Positions 45,103 to 53,740 are shown, counted from the first letter of the stretch. The stretch: DNA of 64,000 nucleotides from an uncultured Acetatifactor sp. (GCA_910578815.1 CAJTSE010000006.1:175812-239811), one strand, 5' to 3'. A program made the numbers and translations. Notes: generated by a model from the sequence alone, not told the origin.

Positions 45103-45282
45103 ATGGCGAAGGATCGTTTTGTGGAAACTTATTCCCAAGGTGTCGTTAATGTGGCTAAAATTATCGTTGACAGGGAAACCGGCGTGAATTACCTGCTGGG
45201 TTCTCATGGTAAGCAAACCGGCACGGGGTTGACCGTTTTGGTGGACCAGGACGGCAAGCCTGTTGTCACTCCGATTGATTAA
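45103..45282 (+). CDS. DUF6440 family small protein
   Basis: 59 residues, start at ATG 45103 with GGAG 10 nt upstream; in-frame ATGs at 45058 and 45082 are alternatives. The body (DRFVETYSQGVVNVAKIIVD, ETGVNYLLGSHG, LTVLVDQDGKPVV) matches the short beta-rich DUF6440 proteins that are widespread in Firmicutes, with no known function. It lies 120 bp after the LytTR regulator and could be controlled by it. Confidence 0.7.
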   Translation: MAKDRFVETYSQGVVNVAKIIVDRETGVNYLLGSHGKQTGTGLTVLVDQDGKPVVTPID

Positions 45283-45484
45283 AAAAAGGAAGGCCAAATT
45301 CTAGTATAGCATTCTGTCCGTTTGCCGGTTTGAGTTATAAATTTTAAGTCTGTCATCTTGGTATTTTGTTGTTATTTCTTTTCTTTCATTCTTCACAATT
45401 TCTCGTTTTTGTATCTGAAGTACACGATAATAGTACCTGTAGTAAGACTGTATAAGGGGATCATGTTAACAATCTAAATATCCA
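45283..45484. other. AT-rich intergenic stretch
   Basis: No ORF, RNA fold or repeat is evident here. The stretch is clearly richer in A/T than the neighbouring genes and leads into the promoter of the XRE-membrane gene. Confidence 0.5.
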
Positions 45485-45513
45485 TTGTAAATTGCAAAGC
45501 TGTATTTTATAAT
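45485..45513 (+). promoter_or_regulatory. Promoter of the XRE-membrane gene
   Basis: TTGTAA (45485-45490), 17-nt spacer, perfect TATAAT (45508-45513). Confidence 0.7.
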
Positions 45514-45546
45514 CAGATATATGAATATAAAGTTGAACAGAAGGCT

Positions 45547-45575
45547 GCATGTTAACATGCGTTGCTTGCAGCAAC
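45547..45575 (+). promoter_or_regulatory. Candidate operator: 14-bp palindrome plus hairpin
   Basis: GCATGTTAACATGC (45547-45560) is a perfect palindrome about 27 bp after the expected start site. It is followed directly by hairpin GTTGC-TTGCA-GCAAC (45561-45575). The site suits a dimeric XRE repressor, probably autoregulation by the 45625 product. Confidence 0.45.
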
Positions 45576-45624
45576 GGGCCGCTTTTCTTATCATCGTGGT
45601 ATCAACAAAAAGGAGGATGCCCTG

Positions 45625-46134
45625 ATGTTAAGTGAGAACATAAAAACAATCAGAAAATCAAAGGGACTTTCCCAGGAAGAGCTTGCCGTTAAGTTGAATG
45701 TGGTAAGGCAGACCATTTCAAAATGGGAGCAGGGACGGTCAGTTCCCGATTCGGATCTATTGATTTCCATATCAGAGGTGCTTGAGACGCCGGTAAGCAC
45801 TTTGCTTGGAGAAAATATAGCCGAGTCAAAGCCTGATGAATTAAAAGTAATATCCGAAAAATTGGAGGTTATCAACTTACAGCTCGCGCAAAGAAGGACT
45901 ATGAGAAGAAAAATAGTTCATTGGCTGCTCATCCTGTTGTGTGCGGTAATCGTAATCATTTTTGCAGTCTTGATGATTGCAGTAAACAGTCCCTATTTAG
46001 GCTGGGATTATAATGATCCGGAAACCGCTGTTTTGGGAACATTTTTTCACGGATTGGAGTGGCTGTTCGTCAGGCTGGCGCCGATTATCCTGATTGGGGC
46101 AGGCATTGGCGTTTTCCTGACACGGAAGAAGTGA
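45625..46134 (+). CDS. XRE regulator with C-terminal membrane helices
   Basis: 169 residues from ATG 45625, AGGAGG 7-8 nt upstream. Helix-turn-helix LSQEELAVKLNVVRQTISKWE, a linker of ~45 residues, then two hydrophobic segments (WLLILLCAVIVIIFAVLMIAV and the APIILIGAGIGVFLTRKK end). This is the common membrane-tethered XRE type of Firmicutes, often autoregulatory and linked to envelope signals. Confidence 0.85.
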   Translation: MLSENIKTIRKSKGLSQEELAVKLNVVRQTISKWEQGRSVPDSDLLISISEVLETPVSTLLGENIAESKPDELKVISEKLEVINLQLAQRRTMRRKIVHWLLILLCAVIVIIFAVLMIAVNSPYLGWDYNDPETAVLGTFFHGLEWLFVRLAPIILIGAGIGVFLTRKK

Positions 46135-46225
46135 AAAGGATTATGCTTCCTGCGCGAACCAAGAACGGATTCCGAAAAGAAAGTAAATTAAGAAGTAAAT
46201 TAAAAAGTAAAATAGTAAGAGGATC

Positions 46226-46753
46226 ATGGGAATGGATTTTATGATTGCGGATACCCATTTTGGGGATGAGCGGATACTTCGCTATGAAAACCGGCCTTTT
46301 GCTTCGGTGGAGGATATGGACAGGCAGCTGATTCTAAATTGGAATCAGGCAGTGACAGAGACGGACAGAGTATTTGTACTGGGTGACTTTTCCTGTTATG
46401 AAGAAAAGAAAAACAGGGAGCTGCTGGAAATGCTTAAGGGTAAGAAAATCCTGATTATGGGAAACCACGACCGGCATTTCGGCTGTGAGGCATGGCGGGA
46501 TATGGGCTTTGCGGAGTGTGTGGAATGGCCTGTGATTTATCGGGAATTTTATATTTTGTCCCATGAGCCGGTGTACCTGAACGCCAATATGCCCTATGCA
46601 AATTTTTATGGGCATGTCCACAATAATCCTTCCTATCGGGACGTATCCCGGCAGAGCTTCTGCGTCAGTGTGGAGCGGATCGGTTACGGTCCCGTGACCT
46701 TTGGAGAAATCTGCAGGCGCGTGAAGGAAGAAGCGGGGAAGAATAAAGGGTGA
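46226..46753 (+). CDS. Metallophosphoesterase (YfcE/phage-type small phosphatase)
   Basis: 175 residues. Motifs MIADTHFGDERI, LGDFSCY, IMGNHDRHF, LSHEP and YGHVHNN are those of small calcineurin-like phosphoesterases. Substrate unknown. AGAGG lies upstream. It precedes the second GH42 on the same strand, but the 98-bp gap gives no clear operon link. Confidence 0.85.
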   Translation: MGMDFMIADTHFGDERILRYENRPFASVEDMDRQLILNWNQAVTETDRVFVLGDFSCYEEKKNRELLEMLKGKKILIMGNHDRHFGCEAWRDMGFAECVEWPVIYREFYILSHEPVYLNANMPYANFYGHVHNNPSYRDVSRQSFCVSVERIGYGPVTFGEICRRVKEEAGKNKG

Positions 46754-46851
46754 ATATAATAATATTGATACTTTCCCTGATATGAAACAGCAAAATAATT
46801 TTTGGGAATAGTGGTGGGGCTTAACTAAAAGATGCAGGAGGATCATGCGGT

Positions 46852-48918
46852 ATGGCGCAAGTGAAAACGCTTAACGGGAAGCTGATGAACGGCAGCAGCA
46901 TCGACCTGGGAGTTTGTTACTACCCAGAGCACTGGGACCAAAGCCTGTGGGCCGAGGACCTGGACAGGATGCTGGGGGCGGGTATTCAGACCGTGCGCAT
47001 TGCGGAGTTTGCCTGGAGCCTCATTGAGCCCAGGGAAGGTGAGTTTACCTATGATTTCTTTGACGGTTTTTTAGAGCTGGCCGGAGAAAAGGGGATGCAG
47101 GTGATTTTCTGCACACCTACGGCAACCCCTCCCGCGTGGCTGACGGAGAAGTATCCTGAGGTGCTGAATGCGGACATGGAGGGGCATCTGTACCGCCATG
47201 GCTCCAGACGGCACTATAATTATAATTCGCCCGTTTACCGGGAAAAGACCAGAATCATTGTGGAAAAGTCCGCATCCCATTACGGCCCTCATCCCGCTAT
47301 TGTGGGATGGCAGCTGGATAACGAGTTTAACTGTGAAAATGACCGCTTTTATTCTCAGAGCGATACGGCGGCCTTTCGCAGCTTCCTGCAAGAGAAATAC
47401 GGGACGCTGGAGGCGCTGAATGAGGCCTGGGGAACCGTTTTCTGGAATCAGACCTACACGGCCTGGGAAGAGGTTTACGTGCCCAGAAAGACCAATACAA
47501 ATTCCGTGAATCCTCATCAGGTGCTGGATTATTATCGCTTTGTGTCCGACAGTGTGAACGGCTATGCCAGGCTGCAGGCGGATATTGTCAGGAAATATAA
47601 AAAGCCCGGAGACTTTATCACTACCAACGGTATGTTTGCCAACATTGACTATCAGCGTATGCAGAAGGAAAGCCTTGACGTGCTGATGTATGATTCCTAT
47701 CCCGATTTCGGGTATGCCCTGGACGGATACAATCCGGCGGACCCTATGAAGGACCGTTGGTGGAGCCGGAATTTGGCGGAGGTACGGGCGGTGTCTTCTA
47801 TCTTTGGTATCATGGAGCAGCAGAGCGGGGCGAATGGCTGGAATACCCGTATGGAGGCCCCCAGTCCCCGGCCCGGACAGCTGACCCTCTGGACCATGCA
47901 GAGCATTGCCCATGGCGCGGATTATATCAGCTATTTCCGTTGGCGGACCTGTACTTTCGGAACGGAAATTTACTGGCACGGGATTCTGGATTATTCCGGC
48001 AGGGAAAACAGGCGACTGCGGGAAGTGAGAGAGGTCAGCGGAAAGCTTTCAAAAATACAGGAGCTAGCCGGGGCCAGATATGTGGCAAGGGTGGGTATTG
48101 TAAAGGATTATGACAATGTCTGGGATGCTCAACAGGACAGATGGCACGCAAGAGTGGATTCTGTGAGTCAGAACGCGCTTTTTGTTGTTTTACAGCAGAC
48201 TCATACGCCTTTTGACTATGTTTATCTGGAAAATCATAGAAATGCAGAGAGCTTACGGCAGTATGATCTGCTGTTTTATCCCCATGCCTGTATATTGACG
48301 GAAGAGCGCATGAAGGTGCTGGAAGATTATGTGGCGGCGGGAGGAAGGCTTGTCATGGGCTGCCGCACGGGTTATAAGGATATAAACGGAAAATGCGTGA
48401 TGGAGTATCTGCCCGGACTGGCGGCGAAACTTACGGGAACGGACATTCCAGAATATTCCTTTGCAGCGCCGGATGAGGGCCCCATTACCGTGGAATGGGA
48501 AGGTGCGAAATTCGAGGCGGCAGTTTTCAACGATCTGCTGGCGCCGATGGGAGAGAATGCCCAGGTCGTGGGAACTTATATATCGGGCCCCTATGCAGGG
48601 ACGCCTGCCCTGATACGGAATCGCTTTGGAAAGGGAGAAGCCTATTATTTTGGAGGGGCTTTTGCAGAGGATACCGTGAGGGTGTTTCTGGAGAAGCTGG
48701 GAGCGGCGGAGTCTTATGGAGAAATACTTTCTCTGCCGGAGGGCTGCGAGCTTGCCCTGCGGGAGAAGGAGGGCAGGCGCTATCTGTTTGTATTAAACTA
48801 TATGGCGGAGCCGGCGGAGATCCACATTCACACAAAGCTGTATAATCTTTTGGAGCAGAAGGAACAGACGGGACGGCAGATTTTGGAGAAGTACGGGGTC
48901 AGGATATTCTCGTTTTAA
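46852..48918 (+). CDS. GH42 beta-galactosidase (zinc-less type)
   Basis: 688 residues, cytoplasmic. LGVCYYPEHWD starts the barrel; acid/base E158 lies in WQLDNEFN and nucleophile E322 in GIMEQQSG. The Cys cluster of the 36391 enzyme is missing (YNYNSPVY here). A trimerisation domain with a class-I-amidotransferase-like fold (LRQYDLLFYPHACILTEE, GGRLVMGCRTG) and a small C-terminal beta domain complete it. AGGAGG is 10 nt before the ATG. The two GH42 enzymes probably have different linkage preference. Confidence 0.93.
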   Translation: MAQVKTLNGKLMNGSSIDLGVCYYPEHWDQSLWAEDLDRMLGAGIQTVRIAEFAWSLIEPREGEFTYDFFDGFLELAGEKGMQVIFCTPTATPPAWLTEKYPEVLNADMEGHLYRHGSRRHYNYNSPVYREKTRIIVEKSASHYGPHPAIVGWQLDNEFNCENDRFYSQSDTAAFRSFLQEKYGTLEALNEAWGTVFWNQTYTAWEEVYVPRKTNTNSVNPHQVLDYYRFVSDSVNGYARLQADIVRKYKKPGDFITTNGMFANIDYQRMQKESLDVLMYDSYPDFGYALDGYNPADPMKDRWWSRNLAEVRAVSSIFGIMEQQSGANGWNTRMEAPSPRPGQLTLWTMQSIAHGADYISYFRWRTCTFGTEIYWHGILDYSGRENRRLREVREVSGKLSKIQELAGARYVARVGIVKDYDNVWDAQQDRWHARVDSVSQNALFVVLQQTHTPFDYVYLENHRNAESLRQYDLLFYPHACILTEERMKVLEDYVAAGGRLVMGCRTGYKDINGKCVMEYLPGLAAKLTGTDIPEYSFAAPDEGPITVEWEGAKFEAAVFNDLLAPMGENAQVVGTYISGPYAGTPALIRNRFGKGEAYYFGGAFAEDTVRVFLEKLGAAESYGEILSLPEGCELALREKEGRRYLFVLNYMAEPAEIHIHTKLYNLLEQKEQTGRQILEKYGVRIFSF

Positions 48919-48935
48919 TGATGAAAAACTTAAAA

Positions 48936-48969
48936 AACATGTGGGAAGTAAACCACAGGTTGATTTTTT
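48936..48969 (+). terminator. Intrinsic terminator after the second GH42
   Basis: AACATGTGG (48936-48944) pairs with CCACAGGTT (48953-48961) with one mismatch, followed by a T6 run. Confidence 0.7.
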
Positions 48970-49076
48970 CTTTTATTTCTTAAATCAGCATGTATGGTAG
49001 TGCCTGTTTATTGCGCGTATAATACAACTACAGCGCTGAAGAGAACAGGAAGTTACAGAAAGGCAGGGTTATTGAT

Positions 49077-50906
49077 ATGACTGATTTAGAGAAAGAAGAG
49101 ATTGGAAGAAGGATTTCGACCTTACGTAAAGAAAGGGGATATACAGGTGAGGCGCTGGCGGAGCGGCTCGTCGTAAGTCCTCAGGCAGTATCAAAATGGG
49201 AAAATGCTAAATGTCTGCCGGAGACGGCTGTCCTGCCGGAGCTGGCAGAGGCGCTGGACTGCAGTATTGACAGTTTGCTTTGTCCCAAGGAGCTTTTGGT
49301 ATTGGAGGCTGTCTATACAGACGGACAGACCGAGGTTTCTATGACCCGGCTTTTAAATGATCTGGTATGCGGCAGCAGGCTTATCTTCCGCGTGAATCCG
49401 TCTCTGACGGGTACTCCCATTGAAAGCGACCGTCTGAAAATATTGACCGTAAAGTATGAGACGCCCGAAGGAATCCGCTTTTCCTATGCTGTGCAGAACG
49501 AAGATCTGATACTTGATAGGAAAAGTACCGTTTATACAAGAGAAAAGGCTCTGCAAATCATTGGCGCGTATTATGGAAATGAAAAGGGATTTTCTCCTTG
49601 CATGCAGAAGATGGAGCATTATGAATATTTCAAATGGGACAGGATAGAAGTCAATCATGAAAACTTTCCCAGCAATCCGGCAAGCGATGATACGGAATAT
49701 TTGACGCTGGTTTACCTGAACGGGGAGGGCATCCATGTAATCAGCTGTCCGGAAAACGATACTATATATTATGGCGGCCGTGGTACACAGCTTTTACTTC
49801 GGGACCATTCCAAGTGCATTCTGGACAATGTGATGCGTCTCTCCTGGGAAGAAGGACCAGAAGACGGCAGAATGGAGTGTCCTTGGGCCGGATCTCTTCA
49901 TGCGGCGCTCAAATATATGGGAGCAGCTTATACCTATGACCAGATTATGGGTATGAGCGGCGCCTGTTATCGGGTCTGCTTTACTGACGTGTGGGATTAC
50001 AGCTGCACGGATGCTCTTGTGGCCTATGATTATGCCTCGCCGTTGTCAGAGGCCATCGGGATGACCTTCCGTTTTGTGGAGAGGCTGGAAAAGCAGGAGA
50101 GAAAGAATGAACGCCAGGCAATTATGAATGACATCCAAAACGGCCGGCCTGTGCTGGCAATCAATCTGCGGGTGGCCCCTGAGTGGGGGATCATTACCGG
50201 GTATACCGATAGTGGGAGCAGATTTTTGTGCCGGACATATTTTGACAAGGAGGTCTTTGACGATCTGGAGCAGGAAGCCTGCGAAGGACAGGAACGCAGG
50301 CAGGCCGACCGGAGTGTGGTTTTCGAGGAAAATGGCGGATACCTTTACAATGATTTCTGGCCCTTTATCATCCTGCATTTCGGTGAAAAGAAGGACAGGC
50401 CGACACCGCTTCATATCCTGAAGAGTTCTCTTTCCACGTTTGTCAAATCCTTCCGGGCAGAAGCGTGCCGGTGCTATTATCAGGGGAAAGAGGCTTACCG
50501 GGCATGGATTGCAGGGCTGTCAAAGGAAGAGGATTTCAGGCCGGAAAACGACGGAGAGAATGTGGCAAGGCGTCTGAGCGTGAATGATAATATGCTGTGC
50601 AGCCTTATAGATGCAAGGTATGCGGCGTCTGCCTGGCTGCAGGAAAATCTTTCGCTGGTTCCGGAGGCGTGTCGGGAGAGCCTTATAAAGATAGCCGAAA
50701 ACTGCCGGAGGATTTCGGCTATGCTGTCTGCGTTTCGGGACAGGGTATCCCGTTCCTCGGCCTGCGAGATCGCATATAATATGGTGAACACCTTTGGGGT
50801 ATCTACGCAGGAGCTTCGCAAAGAGCAGATCAGTCTTCTTGAAAAGGCACTTGCGCTGGAAGAAATAAGCTGCGGATTGGCGGAAGAGATTTTAGAGATG
50901 AATTAG
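49077..50906 (+). CDS. XRE regulator fused to a papain-like (C39/BtrH-type) domain
   Basis: 609 residues. Residues 8-65 form an XRE helix-turn-helix (GEALAERLVVSPQAVSKWEN). Residues 70-250 are a beta-rich region I do not recognise. Residues ~262-420 resemble C39/BtrH N-terminal folds: MECPWAGSLHAALKYMG (candidate Cys268), then GRPVLAINLRVAPEWGIITG, where a Trp-Gly stands at the usual catalytic His position, then FLCRTYFD. The remaining ~180 residues are helical. The active site is probably degenerate, so it may bind rather than cleave a peptide. A ribosome site, AAAGGCAGG, lies upstream. Confidence 0.65.
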   Translation: MTDLEKEEIGRRISTLRKERGYTGEALAERLVVSPQAVSKWENAKCLPETAVLPELAEALDCSIDSLLCPKELLVLEAVYTDGQTEVSMTRLLNDLVCGSRLIFRVNPSLTGTPIESDRLKILTVKYETPEGIRFSYAVQNEDLILDRKSTVYTREKALQIIGAYYGNEKGFSPCMQKMEHYEYFKWDRIEVNHENFPSNPASDDTEYLTLVYLNGEGIHVISCPENDTIYYGGRGTQLLLRDHSKCILDNVMRLSWEEGPEDGRMECPWAGSLHAALKYMGAAYTYDQIMGMSGACYRVCFTDVWDYSCTDALVAYDYASPLSEAIGMTFRFVERLEKQERKNERQAIMNDIQNGRPVLAINLRVAPEWGIITGYTDSGSRFLCRTYFDKEVFDDLEQEACEGQERRQADRSVVFEENGGYLYNDFWPFIILHFGEKKDRPTPLHILKSSLSTFVKSFRAEACRCYYQGKEAYRAWIAGLSKEEDFRPENDGENVARRLSVNDNMLCSLIDARYAASAWLQENLSLVPEACRESLIKIAENCRRISAMLSAFRDRVSRSSACEIAYNMVNTFGVSTQELRKEQISLLEKALALEEISCGLAEEILEMN

Positions 50907-50910
50907 TGTG

Positions 50911-51021
50911 CTGCGCCGTTTTATCTGGCATGACCGCATCCATTCAAAAGCCATGTACCGTATGGCGGTGAGGACTTTTGGCCGAGATGCGGTGCCGGAT
51001 GTGTATGCTTTTGCGGAATAA
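50911..51021 (+). pseudogene. 37-codon gene tail of unknown family
   Basis: A stop-free tail in a different frame from the preceding gene reads LRRFIWHDRIHSKAMYRM then AVRTFGRDAVPDVYAFAE and ends at TAA 51019-51021. It has no RBS or long upstream frame. The composition looks like a real protein C-terminus rather than chance, but I cannot name it. Confidence 0.35.
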
Positions 51022-51035
51022 AGGGGAAGGACTGC

Positions 51036-51674
51036 TTACGGTTCTCTTTCCAAAACCTCACGGCATTTCAAAATTTCCTCGCCGCCGGCAATCCTGTCCT
51101 CCACGAGCTGCCGGATTTGCGCACACCAGGCGTTTGTCTTCGGAATATCGGAACACAGGTCCCGAAGGATCAGCTCAGCTTCCTCCAGGGCGGAATGATA
51201 TTGCTCGTCGGTCAGCTCACCGGAGTGATATGCTTCCTCCAGCTCGTCCCGGTCGTCTGTCTTTATATCGCCTTCCGGTGTGAAAATCACGTCCAGATAT
51301 TTGTCGATGTATACCACAATGCCGCACTCGTCATATTCAATGCCGTCTATGATGTCCACATACCATATGGAGGGCTGATAGGTTTCATTTACAGGGGCGG
51401 GATAGTGTTTTCTTTCCTTATCATGAGTGCCGTCCGGAAAATACTTGACGGTAATCACCCGGTTCGTTTGATCCGGTATCAGCTCCAGCCAGGTCATGCC
51501 GGTGCCTGTTACCTGTATTCTCCCGGCTTTGGGAGTTGCCCAGTAGTTTTCCTCGCCGTCCGTCAATCGGATCAGACATGCCAGCCCGTGAAATATTTCA
51601 TTGTCAATTCTCATCTGATAATACGGATAATACTGGAATCCCCAGCCGTCCCTGTTTAATCTTTTATGTTTCAT
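51036..51674 (-). CDS. DUF402 family protein
   Basis: 212 residues. The DUF402 core is visible in VITVKYFPDGT, SIWYVDIIDGIEY, IVVYIDKYLDVIFTPEGDIKTDDRDEL and the EAYHSGELTDEQY helix. Characterised members are nucleoside di-/triphosphatases or the FomD hydrolase; activity here is unknown. GGAGG precedes the ATG at 51674. Confidence 0.85.
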   Translation of the reverse strand: MKHKRLNRDGWGFQYYPYYQMRIDNEIFHGLACLIRLTDGEENYWATPKAGRIQVTGTGMTWLELIPDQTNRVITVKYFPDGTHDKERKHYPAPVNETYQPSIWYVDIIDGIEYDECGIVVYIDKYLDVIFTPEGDIKTDDRDELEEAYHSGELTDEQYHSALEEAELILRDLCSDIPKTNAWCAQIRQLVEDRIAGGEEILKCREVLEREP

Positions 51675-51764
51675 GGCTGCCCTCCTATGTACATAATTTT
51701 ATTGAAAGAATAGACGGCCGTCAAGAAAATTTTTCAGCAGGGTGAGACGCCTTTGCCGAAAAAG

Positions 51765-52412
51765 CTATGCCTCATAGATTTTCCGAATTGCCTGTTTAAA
51801 ATTCAGGCCATGAAGCACCCTTTCTGCCATCACCTCCCTGCCGCAATATACGGAGGGCAATTCGTTGACATATTTCATGGCGGAATCAAGGTCGCTGCGA
51901 TTTGCCGCAAGCATTGCCAGCAGCCGGAGGGCCCCGCACTGCATTCCGGGTTTGTCTGACTGTAGGATTCTGCTGCATAACCGGCTGATTTCTGTTTCAA
52001 TTTCTTCATTATCCTGTTTGCTGTTTCCTTGAGCATCCGGCGAATGTGAGGGGCTGCTGGCGCTGGAATACAAAGTATTTGCAAGGCTGAACTGCAAATA
52101 TACATCGTTTGGATATAGCTGCAGCATCTCCCTTATTCTGTGAATTTTTTGTGAAATTTCCAGGTCCCGTATGTCGGAAAAAAATTGTTCCCGTTCTTCT
52201 GTCGCGCACTCTTTTGCATACCCCATCAGCATATCTATGGAGATGCCGAAATAGTCGGCTAAAATCGGCAGCATCACTATATCAGGATAGGTAGTTCCGT
52301 TTTCCCAGCGGCTGACTGTCTGAGAAGACACCCCCAAATGATAAGCAAGCTGCTCCTGGGTCAAACCCTTCTTTATTCTGAGTTCCCTGATATTTGCACC
52401 TAAATATAACAT
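51765..52412 (-). CDS. XRE-family regulator with helical C-terminal domain
   Basis: 215 residues. Helix-turn-helix LTQEQLAYHLGVSSQTVSRWENG (23 residues, about 18-40) is followed by a helical region of TPR-like character (RIREMLQLYPNDVYLQFSLA, ALRLLAMLAANRSDLDSAM). It has an AAAGGGGG site before ATG 52412. It is monocistronic between DUF402 and erm on the same strand. Confidence 0.82.
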   Translation of the reverse strand: MLYLGANIRELRIKKGLTQEQLAYHLGVSSQTVSRWENGTTYPDIVMLPILADYFGISIDMLMGYAKECATEEREQFFSDIRDLEISQKIHRIREMLQLYPNDVYLQFSLANTLYSSASSPSHSPDAQGNSKQDNEEIETEISRLCSRILQSDKPGMQCGALRLLAMLAANRSDLDSAMKYVNELPSVYCGREVMAERVLHGLNFKQAIRKIYEA

Positions 52413-52540
52413 GATTGCCCCCTTTGAAATAATTATTTATCTAAGTATAACCTACGGACCAACTTCTTTTCCATAGCGCATATCAGTAAAAATGTGCGCG
52501 CTGTGAGTATTCGATATGCGTCCCGCCTTACCAGTATTTT

Positions 52541-53329
52541 TTACCGTTGCTTCCAGCATCGAAATAAGCAGAGCCACTGGATATACAGGGTCACGCCGTC
52601 CTCGTGGGCATGGGGAAGTCCCGCCTGCTTTAAGGCCGCGGATACCTGCCTTTTTGTGAGCAGGCCGTTTCTGCCACAGATGCCATATTTATAAGAATGT
52701 TCAATAAAATATGCAAAGCTCTTTAGTTGTTCTCTGCTTAAATCCGGCACGGCTTTCCTGGAGAAATGTACCAATACAGAGTCCACGGAGGGCATGGGGT
52801 GAAAATCCTCTCTGCGGAAATGAAATAAAATCTTCATATCCCAGTTTACCTTAAGCAGCAGGGATTGTTTCGTTTCCTTTCCTGCTCCTGTGAATCTTTT
52901 GGCCGCACCTCTCTCCATCACCAGCCAAATATCCTTTGGCGGATTAGGCGCGTCCGTCAGCTTTTCCAGGATCTGTGTGGTAATACAATAAGGAATATTG
53001 GAAAACACCTTGTAATCTCCCTTTGCCGGGAGAGAATACTTTAAAAAGTCTCCGTGGATCAGATTTAAATTGGAAGAGCCGGCCAGCTTCATCTTGGAGC
53101 TTTCATATAATTTCCGGTCAAGCTCCACGGAGCAGACATGTCCGCTCCTTCTGCAGAGCGCTTCCGTCAGATGCCCCTTTCCGGTTCCGATTTCAACGAC
53201 CATGTCATTTTGATGAATGTTTGTGAGGCGAAGAAGCCTCTGAATCAATGCTTTACTGGTAATAAAGTTTTGAGAATCCGATAATTTTACGTTGCGAATG
53301 GAGGTGGATGGTCTCCTGCCTTTTTGCAT
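52541..53329 (-). CDS. erm: Erm-family 23S rRNA adenine-N6 methyltransferase
   Basis: 262 residues from ATG 53329 (AAGGAG 7-8 nt upstream); an upstream ATG at 53356 would start on the RBS itself. The N-terminus KLSDSQNFITSKALIQRLL, SAM motif VVEIGTGKGHLTEAL, VELDRKL, LIHGDFLKYSLP, and catalytic motif NIPYCITTQIL define the Erm/KsgA class; NIPY with a following non-KsgA C-terminus favours Erm. Methylation of A2058 would give MLS-type resistance, but resistance is not shown by sequence alone. It is preceded by a ~330-nt attenuator leader. Confidence 0.85.
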   Translation of the reverse strand: MQKGRRPSTSIRNVKLSDSQNFITSKALIQRLLRLTNIHQNDMVVEIGTGKGHLTEALCRRSGHVCSVELDRKLYESSKMKLAGSSNLNLIHGDFLKYSLPAKGDYKVFSNIPYCITTQILEKLTDAPNPPKDIWLVMERGAAKRFTGAGKETKQSLLLKVNWDMKILFHFRREDFHPMPSVDSVLVHFSRKAVPDLSREQLKSFAYFIEHSYKYGICGRNGLLTKRQVSAALKQAGLPHAHEDGVTLYIQWLCLFRCWKQR

Positions 53330-53377
53330 GGTAAGTCTCCTTTTTGTTTTGCTCATTCTAGGTAACAAAAAGGCAAT

Positions 53378-53417
53378 AAAAAAGCAGGATATTCCCCAGA
53401 AATGGAAATTTCCCTGC
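53378..53417 (-). terminator. Attenuator terminator in the erm leader
   Basis: A 14-position stem with two mismatches (53384-53397 with 53404-53417), loop of 6, and T6 on the minus strand (53383-53378). It sits about 50 bp before the erm start codon and downstream of the erm promoter. Unless an antiterminator forms, transcription should stop before erm. Confidence 0.75.
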
Positions 53418-53657
53418 CAAATTCATACAAGCCGGCTATTCTGTTAAAGAACAGTCGAACACAACGTCAGTCAGACATTTCGCAACCGAAAATAGAGGCT
53501 TATTACTGTAGCCATAAAATTTGTGTGTTGGTTTGTATTGCACGCAAAAAAATCCCATTTACATGAGATAATATATTTGCTTTTTTACTGCCCCTGAATA
53601 CGGGACTTTCTGCAATTACAAACACCCACTGTTCAAAACCGCCTTTCTTTTATTTCC
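53418..53657 (-). promoter_or_regulatory. Long leader of erm with candidate leader ORFs
   Basis: About 240 nt of untranslated leader before the attenuator. Read on the minus strand it contains a 14-codon ORF starting at GTG with an AAAGGCGG site (MGVCNCRKSRIQGQ, starting near 53628), and a 40-codon ORF beginning MGFFCVQYKPTHKFYGYS. Ribosome stalling on such a peptide by a macrolide or lincosamide is the usual induction mechanism for erm and ARE genes. Which ORF is used here is inference. Confidence 0.5.
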
Positions 53658-53663
53658 TTTATC

Positions 53664-53692
53664 AATATACTATAAACATACCGGCTTGTCAA
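53664..53692 (-). promoter_or_regulatory. Promoter of erm
   Basis: Minus strand TTGACA (53692-53687), 17-nt spacer, TATATT (53669-53664). This is a strong consensus promoter, consistent with constant initiation and control by attenuation. Confidence 0.8.
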
Positions 53693-53710
53693 TTCCCGAA
53701 ACGCTTGTCG

Positions 53711-53740
53711 TTGCCGCGTAAATATATTTTATGTTATACT
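53711..53740 (+). promoter_or_regulatory. Promoter of the 53836 gene
   Basis: TTGCCG (53711-53716), 18-nt spacer, TATACT (53735-53740). It is divergent from the erm promoter, whose -35 is 19 bp away. Confidence 0.5.

Noticed and set aside
47071..47979. 302-codon minus-strand ORF opposite the second GH42
   Set aside because: Shadow frame without motifs; composition is that of a reverse-complement of a GC-rich gene.
51765..53740. Mobile resistance cassette around erm
   Set aside because: No transposase, integrase or terminal repeats flank it, and codon use looks like that of neighbouring genes, so intrinsic chromosomal erm is simpler.
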